64,000 nt of DNA from Prinsepia uniflora. Taxonomy: Eukaryota > Streptophyta > Magnoliopsida > Rosales > Rosaceae. Positions 1 to 12,383 of the stretch are shown piece after piece. Every line of letters starts with the position of its first letter. The stretch's first letter is position 1. The stretch spans positions 34,646,065 to 34,710,064 of the forward strand of contig CM064865.1 of NCBI GenBank assembly GCA_032719365.1, written 5' to 3'. Position numbers and translations under genes: made by a program. A model generated the notes under the pieces. It did no database searches, was not told where the DNA came from, and was given only the letters and a program-made list of their open reading frames with translations.

Positions 1-3000
1 CTAATCCAAGTCCATATCCAACTTGTGGAAATCCAAATCCTGCCTCACAATTCTTCGTCGTACTCACGTGTACACATCCGCTAATCAACCATAGTACCAA
101 CCGGTACCCAACGTCAAGCCGATAACCACTAAACAATGCCATCTTGACAATCGCTCCCTCCAACCGACGTTAAGTAAGTCAGATTGACATCCCTCGCCTT
201 TTCGGGTAGCCATTCTGACACTTTCCAACTTATTCCCAAAGGTTCCCATAACGTCGCACTCAGCTGGCACTTACAGCCCCGCCGTCACTACTCGAGTCAC
301 CGACACAACTTCGACCCACTATGGAGTCTTACAAAGGTACCTCGTACCGAAACTCCCTCAATGTAGCACAAGATTCACGCTTAAAATGGCGGAGTTTATC
401 GGCCTCGGTACTCACTCAGTCAACTCCCTCAGCGATCCACGATGACTCCACCAGAGTCACAAGGCAGTCGCTTCATGCAAATAAACCTGACCTCTTAACC
501 TACCCGTGGTTACACTAACCACCAACACACACCACACACACACAACATATGGGTACACTGTCCACGTCTCACTCTACTTGTGTATAACTGGACCCCATCG
601 AATACCTGCCCAGTAGTGATAACACATCTCCTCGCTAGGGTTCCACTAGCCATCAACAGCTTTGAGTCAACTGAACATCTGATCACACAATCACTGAACC
701 CTACAAGATCACTCTGGCCTAGCGCAGAGTATCCAATGTCCAGTCCACGTCCTCGATAACCAAACTACATAAGAACTAAGCTGATTCCCAACACATCCAC
801 CAACACCACTAGTGCATGCCCCAAACACACACAACATCCTCGTATCTAAACGTCCACTACATGGCTCCATAAAGTTTCAGTCTACTCATCTTCTATTGGC
901 TGAGTAGCCAATCACGCTTCAATCTTGGAGCCCATCTGTCCAATTTTATACTAGAAAAATCACACACACCAACTCCGTGTCCATTCCGTGTCTCCTGGTC
1001 ACCTGATAGGTATTGGTCAGGCCAAATCCTACTCATGTCTACCAAGACGTATTAATCCAAACCTATTGGATACCTTCCAACCTCCTATTCATTCAGTTAC
1101 CAAATCTCACTAGGTTGACTCCGAAAGGGAGCCAATCCCATCAACCCACTCTCATCACCAACACCACCAGTCTGAGTGAATGAATTCAAGGTCCATACTC
1201 ACTCACATATCCAAGACCACACTTACTCACGTATCCAATACAGAGGTTGGATAATAATTTTGTCTTACAATACGCTTCTCCTCTGCTCCTAGATTAGCAT
1301 AATCAGCAAGGTAATTCTCCCAGATAATGACCAGACTTCGGCTCATAGGGTCTTACACCCTATTTGAATCCCTTGCTATCACATCACTAGTCATCACCTT
1401 GTCCACACGTGAATAGCTCAGTCAAAGACGGAACGCGTCTAGACTGTGGGTTCTCTCCAATTACCTCATATCGATTAATTATAGTCACTCCTCGTCATCC
1501 TTCCCTAACGTCTTTCTCCGTCATAATTCCCTATGTCAGATCAACCCTATCACCGCACCTAGGGAAAATCAAGGATGATTTAAGACGATGACATCAAAAT
1601 ACATCCTACGTGGGTGTAAACAAAATCCCCGCTACACTCACCACGCTCACCACACTCACCACTTATTCCCAATTCGGAATCACATTCACAACTTCTCTTG
1701 ATTCTGAAGTTCCAACCATGTTGGAAGCATATCCATCTTTTCCAACCATTGGACTTCCCAGTCCCAACTCACTTGGACAACCTCCACTTATGTGTCCCAT
1801 AAACAATCTAATACCCAACTTGCCTGTCCATTTATGACCATTTATGCATATCCAACAAGATGGCAATCCAACCTAACCTGATGTACAGCTCGATCGAGAA
1901 GTTACAACAGACTCGTGCGTGATTTGAGGCCAAATCTCTGCATACCACCATAACTAACGAATCGACCACTAATTCCCATGACGACGCTCACATCGTCAAA
2001 AAACACTCATTCATCTTAATCACATATGTCCTCTCAATCACTATTGGAACTCTACCCAACACATCTCCACTACTACTGGATTCCATACAGTCTATCTCTA
2101 TCCGAGATCCCATTGTGGAATCTCAAGTCTCGCAATCCTATTGACAACCAAATAGAAGCCTTGGCTAAGCAAACAAAAAAAGAGAAGTCACCTCCTCCGA
2201 CTAAGAGTATTCTTTGATAATTGCTGTAAGGCTTAATCTTTTTCTCAATGCTAAACACGTCCATTGATTCTCTTCGGCTTCTTCCAACTTTGAATAAATT
2301 CTTAGCACTCCCTAAACTCCCCAACTTCTCTTGATTATTGACCTAAAACCAAGCATGGCCCCACCATGCTTCCGCTGCGCTACTCTGATAAAAACACCCT
2401 GACAAAGCATACACGAAAAGGAAATGTTCCAATTTTATCGGCTGTCCCCTTTCAGTCCACATCGAATCACGAGCACATCGCTATAGAGTCACATCCTCAG
2501 CTCGTGGCTTACCATCTCCTATCTAGTGCTCGCATCACACCAAACCTGAATCTCTGCTCATACCGAGCTAAAACCTTTAATCCATACTCGGGTTGGAGGA
2601 ACTTCCCTCCCTCGTACCCCACAACTCTAGGTATAACAACTCTGACAAGCCAAGAGTCATCATGCTCAACAGTCTCAACTAAAACCACCCTCGATAGCCT
2701 GCAGGCGCCACACGACTATCGACCAACAGACACAGCTATCAAAACTCCACATCCACACGTCAACACTACTAATCGGTCCATCCCGGGACCCATCTATCTT
2801 CCCAATGGTACATGGGAATCAGATCCCCTCATTTCACTTAGTGTCAGGCCAACCAATTTCTACAGTCTCTAACTAGACTCAACTAGAGTCGCCCACTAAG
2901 GTCATCCACTAACTCCGCTACACTCTGCAGTGCAATCGCCAACCTGACCGATCCCCCTGTCACAACCCTAATCCAACTGTCTAACTCGTATTCCAGACCA

Positions 3001-3435
3001 ACCACTTAAACTAGGGTTACCCACTAAGGGCATCTACTAACTCTGTTGTATTCAGAATCTCCAAACCATAGGGTTCCTCTTACCATCAAACTCAGCTAGG
3101 GTTCCTCAAACTCGGTTGTTGGGTGCAGTACACTACCAACTTGACTTAACCGGTTATCACGACTTAGGCTGCTGAGAGCAGCAAAATCAGCCTAGTATGA
3201 CCAATAAATGGTCTCAACTCCGCCATCTCGTCATATACGACCCTTCTTGGGTTCATCTCACCGATTCACGGCATATTGGGCTAAACGCAGCCCATCCACT
3301 ATTCATTTCCACAAACTCTCATACTATTACCCTTACTTTCAGGTTGATGACGGGCTGTCATACTCGTAGAGACATCACATCCCCGACACCTGCGAATAAT
3401 AGACTTCAACTGACAACCTCGCTCTGATACCACCC
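1..3435 (-). mobile_element. Non-coding interior of a gypsy-derived (LARD-like) element, partial
   Basis: This is the interior of a minus-strand LTR element whose other LTR lies just left of the window. The first bases resemble the sequence that follows the polypurine tract at 48809 and 53483, so only some 50 bases of interior seem to be missing. The right end is a primer binding site complementary to initiator tRNA-Met (CTCTGATACCA, about 3422-3432) abutting an LTR. Across about 3.4 kb I see no gag, protease, reverse transcriptase or integrase motif on either strand. The same non-coding interior recurs at 48809-50678, including a 96-bp block (2191-2286 against 50251-50346) that is about 85% identical by eye. 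I infer a non-autonomous derivative mobilised by a relative with gag-pol. The 168-codon open frame at 2366-2872 matches nothing I recognise and is probably chance. Confidence 0.7.
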
Positions 3436-6165
3436 TAACACGACCCATCCTAATCCCCCCCTCCCCGCGGGATTACGTGGGATTTGCCATGCTCTCTTCT
3501 AACCCACGTGCGACACGAAGGCCAAACACCCGTCTAACCCACGTGTAGCACGAAGGCCAGACAAGGGATAACCTGAAACAACAGCCCATTTGGGCTTCTA
3601 GAGTGCGCCCAGATCAGTGGCGGATTGTGATGTCTCGGCCACCGCTACAGCCCGCACCGCGATCAACCTGAAGGGCATTAAAAACCATAAAAGCTGTGAG
3701 TGGACGAAAATAAATAATTTAATAAAACTCATTTCAAAAAAGAAGACATTTATGCCCTTCACTTAAAAACTTGCATGCTTACGAAAACTAGTTAAGTTAA
3801 ATACAATAAAAAGTGTTTAGAAAACTAAAGTCATTTCATTCCTCAAATCATTAGGGCCTTAGCCTAAAACCATAAAACCAATCAAGTCTGGGAACTCAGC
3901 CCAAAATCGTAAATCCAAAATCATGTGGGTCCCTACCCAAATCCATAAACACAGAAATACCATTTCATCAATCCAATAAATCTATAATCCAAATACCAAT
4001 GCTCGGCATCCCAGATGCCTAGCGTCCAAGACGCTTGACGTCCTAGACGTCATATCATGGTCTAAACAACGCATGCTTCCTGGGGTTTCTCCGGCTCAAT
4101 CTCTGACATCCCAGATGTCTGACGTCCCAGACGTCTAATCATAGCAATCATCCTCTTGAGTCACTATACGGTCCGGTCGCTCGGTGCAATGATCCCTCAC
4201 AGGAAATGCGTTGTGACTTCCCTAGTGTCTCAGACATCTGGAGGAGACCATCCATATATCCTCATATAAGGATGATATATGGAAAACATTTTATAAAAAC
4301 CTTTCAAAATCTTTTAAAGGGGCCATGCCCGGAATTTCCATAAAATCATCATAATTCCATAAATCCAAATCCATTTAGGGTCTACGAACCCGAAATCACA
4401 TTTTATAAACCACAAATGGGACCCATGCACGATATCATAACCAATTGGGCCTCTGGCCCGATCATGTAAACCAAATGGGTCTCCAGCCCAATATCTCATT
4501 AATTCAAATGGACTTAAAGTCCGAGAGTTTCCAAATCAAAGGGGTCTCATGCCCGATTCCATATTTCTGAATCCAAAACCATTCTATCAAACCATTTATT
4601 GAAAAAACAAACACATATAAATCCAACATAAAACCATATGCCTGGAAATACGTGCAAATGCGTAAATACCAAGTACCACAAACATACGTACTCAAGGCAT
4701 TCAAATCATAGATATTAAACATATAAACAGTTATGCATGCATCATATTTAGAAAACAAAAGTCGACTCAAAGACCGTCTTAGCTGCCACTTCGTTTCGCG
4801 AGCCATAATCCTCCCCGAGGCTAATCCACCATCTCTGGGACTTCCGGACCTGTCCAATTCATACCCGAAGGTCACTAACTATCTAAAGGAGTCCATAGAA
4901 TAAAACCCAAAAACTCCCGGGAAAGTCAATGCATCCTGGACAGGTTTCCCGAGGTGATAAACATCGATTTGACCAACCTAACGATCTCCAATCGACCTGA
5001 AGCCACCACTATTAGATCCAAATCGTTGAAACCTTTTTAATGACACTAGTCCTACCTCAAAATTCGTGCTCATGTGCCTCCAAGCACTTGGTCATCGCAC
5101 GGTCAACGGTAAATAACCGGTTAGTCAACGCTGACGTCATCAAATGACGTCATGTTGACGTGACGTCTGATATGTGTCAGACTTGACAGATAATTTCATG
5201 CTGATGTCATCTCATCCCTAACCTCCAATCGGGTCGATCCAATAGCCTGAACCGGGTCTCGCAGACCCACCACCGTGACTCAGCCGGTTCTCCATTGTTC
5301 GACCACCAAAACGGTCTTCTTTTCTTGCATTCTCATCTTCTTAATCCCTAGAACGGTTCTACCAACACAAAAAACTGAGAAAAGGACTCGAAGTTATCGA
5401 TTCGAAGAGTAACAATGATTGTGACCTGCAACCGTACTGCGCCGTCGACTCCAGCCACCTCCATTCTTGATTTCGATGCCTAGACGTTCGTACAACCACC
5501 AGGAACAAGTTTCAATCATTAAAACCGATCAATAAACACTAAAACCCAAATTCTAATTTTTGAACGTAAACTCACTGTATCGGGCTTCCCGACCACCATC
5601 CATGACGGATAATCTCGTTAGCATCGCCACGATCGTCTCTCCTCACTCTCTCTTTTTCATTCACACACCAGAGGCATCAGATGAAGATTGGAGGTGCTTG
5701 GTGTGGGTTGGGGTGTACGGGTTTGGGTTTCACGGGGTTTGGGAGAAAAACAGAGAAGATGATGATTGATAAGGATGAGGATAAACCTAAAATATTAGGG
5801 TCTGGGCCTATCAGATGGGTGACACTTGTTACTCATCTGGTGGGTCCTCCCCAGTTTTTTCCAATTCAATCATGCCACGTGTCGTCCTTTCTCGATTTGC
5901 ATGAATAGTGCTGTAAAACTTCCTAGACCTATAACTTTCTCGTCGTACGTCTGATTTTGACGTGCCGCCTTCCCGATCTACGCCACGGTCATCGGTCCAA
6001 GTCAATTGGACCATTCAGGTCAAAAGTCAACTTATTACCCATTCTTAGGGGCAAAACGATCATTTTACGCCGGCCGTTTGTAATTTCACTACTAATTCCC
6101 GATTAGTCACGCAAATCCTTAATTAACTACTAAACTAATCCCGAAATTCGGGACAGGTCGTTACA
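3436..6165 (-). mobile_element. 5' LTR of the LARD-like element (2.7 kb)
   Basis: On the minus strand this LTR starts TGTAACGACC (6165 downward) and ends at 3436, next to the tRNA-Met primer binding site. The expected terminal TGACACG of the plus strand reads TAACACG, a one-base decay. It contains the hairpin module between GTGAGTGGAC at 3696-3705 and its decayed complement GTCGACTCAA at 4761-4770. Tandem 5-bp stems occur at 4005-4051 and 4105-4135. The U3 palindrome is near 5813-5837, with one mismatch. Confidence 0.8.
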
Positions 6166-7929
6166 CTAGCCTTTAAACCAACAATATCATATCACAAATA
6201 TAGAAATCAAATGTAGAAAACATATAAAACATTTTTGCATGCATCATAAGTTAGAAAGCAAAGTCCATTCACAAACCATTCGTGTCGCCGCCTCGATACG
6301 CGTGCAAATACGCTTTCCCGGTTAATCCACTATCACCGATTTTCCCGAACGTGTCCAAATCCCATAATAAGGTCACCAACCACTTCATAACGCTTCTACT
6401 AAAGCCTCGTAATTTTTCCGAATTTTTAACTATTTAAAACTAGCCTTTAAACCTTCGGACATCCCGAAACCTATCGAAACGATGTCTGATTGACTCGAAA
6501 CCAGTGCCAAAATGTTCGTTACATCGATTACATTATTTCTCATGTTGAATACTTCCCCATCATAGGCACCACGCGCCCTCACGCGCCCCCCAAAGGGGCT
6601 GCGCGTGGGCCTCACTCGCGATTACTGTTCATCGTCTCCAACCTTGGTAAACCGATTCAGACCGGTCCAAACCCAAACCAACGTTGGCGGGTTTCCTTCG
6701 TTTTCAGTCCAATTTTGATCCTATTTCTCTCCTTAGGTTCATCCAAGTATATATGATCAATCTAGCTAATTAAAAACATGAAACTAGGCTAGATGATTAC
6801 CTTCCAGATTTGAAGACAAAACCCGAAATATTTCCTCCTCTGTTCCTAGTTACCACCGTCGTTCTCCGGCCACAGTTTCACTTCCCCTGAGCTCGTCTCA
6901 ACTTCCAAAAGCACCACTGATCCATCAAACTGATCAAGAGCCATCAAGTCCCAAGTTACCAAGTTTGAACAGAGACAGAGGAAACAAAGTTGTCAGAGAA
7001 TGGCTCACCTTTCCTCTGGCCTTCCGTCGTGGCCTCTACTGTAATCTTCATGTCGTCCTAGTTCCCTTTTTTCTCACTAATCACTGCCAACAGATGAAGG
7101 TCACAGAGGTTTGTACATAGGGAGTTTCACGGCAAATGTCACGGTTTCCTTTCTGCCTCTCCAGCTGCTTCTTTGTCCCTCCTCATTGTCTTCTTTCTAT
7201 TTCTTCACTCTCACACCACCCTTCTCTCTGGTTTTCACTCAGACGCACACAACCAGCACTGAGCTCACACACGACTCACACAACTGAACCAAAATGCATG
7301 ATTGCCCTCTGCCCTGTTTTTAATCGATCAAAGCCTATTAATCGAGCAAAAGTGAGAAAAACGTGGAACCAAGTAGAATTTACCCACGTGTTCCCATCTC
7401 CCAGTGCCTGGTGAAAATATCCAATACAGTAGGGATAGATGTCCTCAACCAATTGCTCACATAATTCAAAAGTAGCCAAAAGACCATTTTGCCCTTTTAG
7501 ACCAAAATTCGAACTGTCCGACGTCTGATGACAGCATGCTGCCTGTCGTTGTACTCAGGGGATCGAAACCTACCTAACGATCCTCGAAATATGTGAAAAT
7601 AACTTTTTGTCCAAAAAGTAAACCATTTGCCCCTATTCAACCACATTACCAAATTACCCTCGACCTTCCGAACATCACAACTTCTTCCTCGCATGTCGGA
7701 ATCGGACATGCCACCTGTCTATGAATTCGTGACGTTCCAAACTACGCTACAGTCATTGGTTAACGTCCATTTGACCGCCAAAACTAAAAGTCAACCGTTT
7801 GCCCAATTCCAAGGGAAAAATCGTCATTTCGCACCGTCCGTCTGAAAGTATCCAACTAATCACCGATTAAACACACTAATTCGTCATTAACCACTAATCT
7901 AATCTCGATTCCCGGGACAGGTCGTTACA
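6166..7929 (-). mobile_element. Remnant of a gypsy LTR used as insertion target
   Basis: The sequence continues in the middle of an LTR of the same superfamily: a TGCATGCAT motif near 6233, GTCCATTCAC at 6263-6272, and the LTR end GGTCGTTACA at 7920-7929. The element ending at 6165 therefore inserted into this older LTR. The other half must lie left of the window. Base 7930 onward is unrelated, so 7929 is the true LTR boundary. Confidence 0.75.
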
Positions 7930-8935
7930 ATGTCCCCTGCACATCACATGTGCTGAACTATTCCTTCGAATATTTCGTTGACTCTTTATTATGACGTCGT
8001 TAGTCTATAATGAAATAGGCTCACGCTGTTAACATATTATGTAAAGACTTAATTGTGTCAATCAAACTTGACGGTCAGTCCAATCGTCAGAGTCTCGCTG
8101 GAGACGACGACTGGACCGCCACCATCACTTTTGTCCACGACACCCGAAATTTAGGGAAACCGCTTATTTCGACCAAAATTCCATATACAGGTGCAGAATA
8201 ACATGTAGAGTTTAGAAATCTACTTGTTGAAGCTCAAAACAAACTCAAAGTCCTCAAAATTGCCCTGAAACCGCGTTGAATGACCAACTTCATTCATGGT
8301 CCAAAACCTTGTCAAAAATGACATGTTATTAGTCCATGATGATACTCTCAACCTCACTAAGGTAATTAGAAGCTAAAAGGATTGATTTTACCTCCATTTA
8401 AGACCAAGCTTTTAGGGTCATGGTTTTTGGATCCAAACCTGGTTAAGAAGGTGGGGTGATTGCGTATGGAGGAATGATGGTCATGGCTGCTTAAGGAGCT
8501 TACGAGTCCGTCAGCTTGCAGACTGAGCTGAGGAAGTGGGGTGATTAAAGCCACTGTGTTGTTGATGAATTATATTAAAAGTGGAAAGAAGGGATGTCTT
8601 ACGAGGGATGAGGTCTCTTTGGTGTTTGGATCTACTCACAGTCGAGGAAGAACAAAGAAATAGATAATAGAGTGCTCTATCTCTTCTTTGTCTCCTTCTC
8701 ACTATATAGGTTAGTGTGTTTAAATAAAGCATACAATTGGACTTGATTTTGGAAAAGTTACAATGGTTTTGGGACTCCCAGAATGGGGTGCAATTGATTT
8801 GGGGCTTAAAGTGAAGTAACAATAACAAAGTCCTAGATAGGTATGGCCCAATAGGGAAATCATAGTGCTAAATAGGTAATTTCAAGTTTTCAATTTCTAG
8901 TTTTTGATTCGGGATATACAGTTAACTTACAACTG
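7930..8935. other. Unassigned intergenic sequence
   Basis: About 1 kb of moderately AT-rich sequence between an LTR end and the copia element. I see no convincing open frame, tRNA, or repeat end. The open frames on the minus strand at 8366-8828 are short, start nowhere sensible and show no family motif. It may be an old, eroded repeat. Confidence 0.4.
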
Positions 8936-9129
8936 TGAAATATTTTGTAATATTTATGTTCCTTATTTGGATACTTAGATAGGAAGTACTATACTAGAAT
9001 CAGGATAGCATAAATCAGATCAATTGTATACTTGAATTTATTAGAATAGATACTTGCCTAGAATAGGTTATTTACTATGTATAAATATTATCTCTGAGAT
9101 GAGTGAAGAATTAATTCAGCCAAATATCA
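8936..9129 (+). mobile_element. Candidate 5' LTR of a Ty1/copia element
   Basis: A short AT-rich stretch ends in CA immediately before a tRNA-Met primer binding site, as a copia LTR should. It contains a TATA-like TATAAATATT near 9079 that could drive the element. The left edge (TGTGAAATAT) is a guess based on the TG rule; no second LTR copy remains in the window to confirm it. Confidence 0.45.
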
Positions 9130-9131
9130 AG

Positions 9132-9144
9132 TTGGTATCAGAGC
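9132..9144 (+). promoter_or_regulatory. Primer binding site, initiator tRNA-Met
   Basis: TTGGTATCAGAGC matches the usual complement of the 3' end of initiator tRNA-Met, which primes minus-strand DNA synthesis in most plant LTR retrotransposons. It lies two bases after the candidate LTR and about 120 bases before the gag start codon. Confidence 0.85.
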
Positions 9145-9261
9145 AGAGAGAAGGACAATTATGCTGCCTCTTTCATTTTTTCTCGACTGAAACCCTAATC
9201 GCCTCCTTATTCTCTTCCATCCCTTCTGAAACCTTAGCCGCATCCTTTCTCTTCCCGCACC

Positions 9262-9549
9262 ATGGCTAAGAAAGCAAACGTGCTTATTTATGAAAATAAG
9301 AAGCCCTCCATCATGATTGTTCACACTTTCCAGCAATTTTAGTTAAGTTGGATGGTACTAATTATTGTGTTTGGTCTCAACTTTTGGAGATGCATATTGT
9401 TGGAAGAAGAAAGAAGGGATATATCACTAGACGAAAGGTTGCACTTTCAGAAACCGACCTAAGCTCTGATGAATAGGAGGCTGAAGACAAGCTAGTCAAG
9501 TCCTGGCTCATCAATGCCATGACCGAGAAGTTTTTATGCTTGCAATAGA
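9262..9549 (+). pseudogene. Ty1/copia gag remnant
   Basis: The frame from the ATG at 9262 gives a lysine-rich start, a stop at codon 28, then the conserved copia gag core: LDGTNYCVWSQLLEMHI, followed by GRRKKGYI and, after another stop, KSWLINAMTEKFL. These match the N-terminal half of plant copia gag (UBN2-type), which forms the particle coat around the element RNA. At least three in-frame stops (TAG) break it, and the frame ends at 9549. The rest of gag and the protease are missing because other sequence starts soon after. It is the same element as the integrase piece at 11205-12383 and the reverse transcriptase piece at 15365-15440. Confidence 0.85.
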
Positions 9550-11204
9550 ACAAGGCTACACAAGAGTGGATATTAATAGATTGATAGTATTTTTTAATGA
9601 AAAAACTTACATCCCACGCAGATGGTACATTTGCATACAACTCTTTCCTTGTATCAAATTGCCTTTATACATAAATTTTGGCGTCGTTGCCAGGGAACAA
9701 GGCAATAGAACAAGGTCACATAATAATACAGCCAAGTAAGTGCAAGATGGATCCCATAGGGATTGAAGAAGATATTCTCTAGTTAAAGTGCTTAGAAACC
9801 CAATTCTAGAAAATTAAGAAGTTATACTAAAACTGAATGTAAAATGAGTAGTTTGATATTTTTGAAAGGTAAGAAAATGAAATTAAGTAAACTAACTAAA
9901 CTTAAGTGTATAATAAGAGTTTAGGACAAATTAACAAGAAAGGAATGAAAATGAATTTTTGCTTCTGCGAATAATTTAAGGGGACGTAGGGCAGTGATTT
10001 CACCCGAACAATCTAATTCAAAGTCTCTAAGTAATCAATCTAACAAGTCTAATCTGATTCTATTATTGTTTCTCTCTAAGATATGACTTAATCATGGTAT
10101 GTGATCTTAATCTTATACTTCTGATTTAAACTTAATTTATTCATGGTATGTAACTTAGACTAAGCACCAGAAACCTATTAAGCTCAAGAGAAGGTAAACT
10201 AATCAACTAACTCTCTTATGCATGGTATGTGCCATCAAATCTTAGTCATTCTATTTACATATCCATTTGAATTAAAGGATGGTATGTCCCCTTAATCCTA
10301 ATTTAGATATGCATATTCCAATGATGATCAAGCATCAAAACAAGCATATTGAACTATGCACAATAAACAAAAATAGAAATTAGAATAGAACTTGAAAGAA
10401 TGAAATTCTTATTAACTTCAAATATCATGTTTGGTTACATCACATCCCTAGGATGTATTAGAAATCACGGTAGATGAATTACACATGAAAGAAAAATAAA
10501 GATTAGAAGAACACTTGAACAAAGCCACAACTAAGCCTTGATTACTCCACATAACATCTTTCTTCAATGGGGAAGATGATATGTCTAAGGATTGAAAGGG
10601 AAGCAACTAGGATTTGAATGAAATGATAAGAGCTAAGGGAAATGGAGTGATGTGTATAGGAATGTGTAGAATAAAGAGAAAGTAGTAGAAGATGGAGGCT
10701 AAGTGCTGAATGTGTTTGGGTGTGGTGGAAAATGAAGAAGAAAATAAGATGGAGGTTGAATCTGATTTTTAGGTTTTTTTTTAAGGCTAAGTCACATATG
10801 AAAGCTAAGAAGTCTTTAAATAGAGAACATTGAAGGGCATTTTAGTCCATGAAATGAACAATGACCATGTGTACTATTCACATGAACAGTACCACTAGAT
10901 TTCTTCCTTGTTGGTCAAGTATTATTTCATATAGCTCAAATTAGTTCTAGAATCATCATTTTCAATCCTAGCAAGTTCTTTTCAATTTTGAAATGCTTTA
11001 ATTTCCATTAGCTCCAATGGTTCATAAAGTTTGTGATCAGCACATCTAACACAAGCCAAGTAAAATGCAACCTATTTGACTCAAAAGCTTAGTACAAGAC
11101 TAGATTTGGAAGAAAAGAATATACATAATGTGTTAGTGATTCTAGAGTTTTCAAATCTTGAGAGTTATTCCTCAATTCTCGAATATGGTTATCACCCAAT
11201 TTAA
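9550..11204 (+). mobile_element. Non-coding retroelement-derived insertion inside copia
   Basis: This AT-rich block separates copia gag from integrase. At 9677-9698 it has a GGCGTCGTTGCCAGGGAA motif, which resembles the primer-binding and leader motif (GGCGCCGTTGCCGGGGA) of plant Tat/Ogre-type gypsy elements and their non-coding derivatives. Four copies of ATGGTATGT sit at 10094, 10143, 10222 and 10279. A 13-bp direct repeat (CAATAGAACAAGG) is at 9543-9555 and 9703-9715. No coding frame is evident. I infer a truncated non-autonomous LTR element; its ends are not resolved. Confidence 0.45.
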
Positions 11205-12383
11205 CACTTAGGTTAAGGTTTTTCATTATGATGATGGTTGTGAATTTGTAAATCATTGTCCTGCTGATTTTTTCAAAGAAAATGGCATCCTCCACCAGAA
11301 AACTTGTACCTATACCCCCAACAGAATGGCATAGCAGAGCGTAAAAATAGCCATATTCTTTAGGTGGCATGCTCTTTATGCTTTACTATGCACGTTCCAG
11401 AACTTTTTTGGGTTGATGCTGTTATGACTGTTGCTTTTCTTATCAACTGTATGCCTGCTCGTGTCCTTAATTATCAAAATCCTTTTTGTGAGTTATCTCT
11501 CACTATATTCCTGCTGCCTTAATTCTATGTTCTAAGGTTTTCAGTTGTGTCTTTTTTGTTCATGTTCACTCACACCTACGAGAAAAAGTTGATCCTCGTG
11601 CTCTTAGGTCTATCTTTCTCAGCTACTTTGCCTCTCAAAAGGGCTATAAATGCTACCCCACTCATACATGGAAATACATTGTTTACGTGCATGTTCATTT
11701 TTTTGAACGTGAGTCATATTTTTCTGAGGATGTGTCCCTAGTTCCTCTTCAGGGGGAGATTAGTAGTAAGAAAGAAGAAGAGCTATGGCTCAAAGAATAG
11801 AGATTGTGGAGTTCACGAAGTTAGCCGGTGGACTCACTGTTCACGAGGAGTCTCATAATACTCATGAATCATTAGTTGAACCTGACCCTAGAAAGAAAAT
11901 GAAGAGACTGGATGGTTTGAAAGTTTATACACGGAGGAACACATATGTTGTTATTGTATCCCTCTCCAAGTTTCAATTGTCCTCTAACTGATACTACCGT
12001 GCCATCAGATGACTCTTTTGAGATAGGCCTTGAGGTAAATTCTCCTTCACCCTCTTTGATTCCCAAAATTCTTATCTTGAATTCATAGGTTCACAATCAA
12101 GGTAGGAGATACTCTCTTCATGACAAACAACAATTGATAGGTTTGGTTTCTCAAAATTATCCTCTAACATTGTCTATCCTATATGAGATTTTGTATCATA
12201 TCATCTTCTATCTAAGACTAATCTTGCCTTGGCCCTTCTGTTATCCTTTATACCAATTCCTGGTCATTTTCAGGATGTCCTTGAAGGTCCTAAATGGAAA
12301 TCAGCTATGATAGAAGAAATGACGGCTCTATAGAAAAATTCTACTTGGGAGATGGTCGGGCTTCCTAGGGGTAAGAAGACCGG
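11205..12383 (+). pseudogene. Ty1/copia integrase to reverse transcriptase start, broken
   Basis: The translation gives DDGCEFVNHC and FFKENGILHQKTCTYTP, then after a one-base frame shift QNGIAERKNSHIL. This is the second half of the copia integrase core, including the region of the second aspartate and the catalytic glutamate (around the NGIAER motif). Sequence continues through the integrase C-terminal region and an acidic linker near 11740-12060 into the reverse transcriptase opening: PKWKSAMIEEMTAL, a stop, then NSTWEMVGLPRGKK at about 12300-12378. There are several stops and shifts. The reading frame is interrupted at the lysines by a solo LTR and resumes at 15365, so this copy was dead or died with that insertion. 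Confidence 0.85.

Noticed and set aside
2366..2872. 168-codon open frame as a possible host or element gene
   Set aside because: No domain, low-complexity composition, not preserved in the homologous interior at 48809-50678; it lies in a non-coding retroelement interior.
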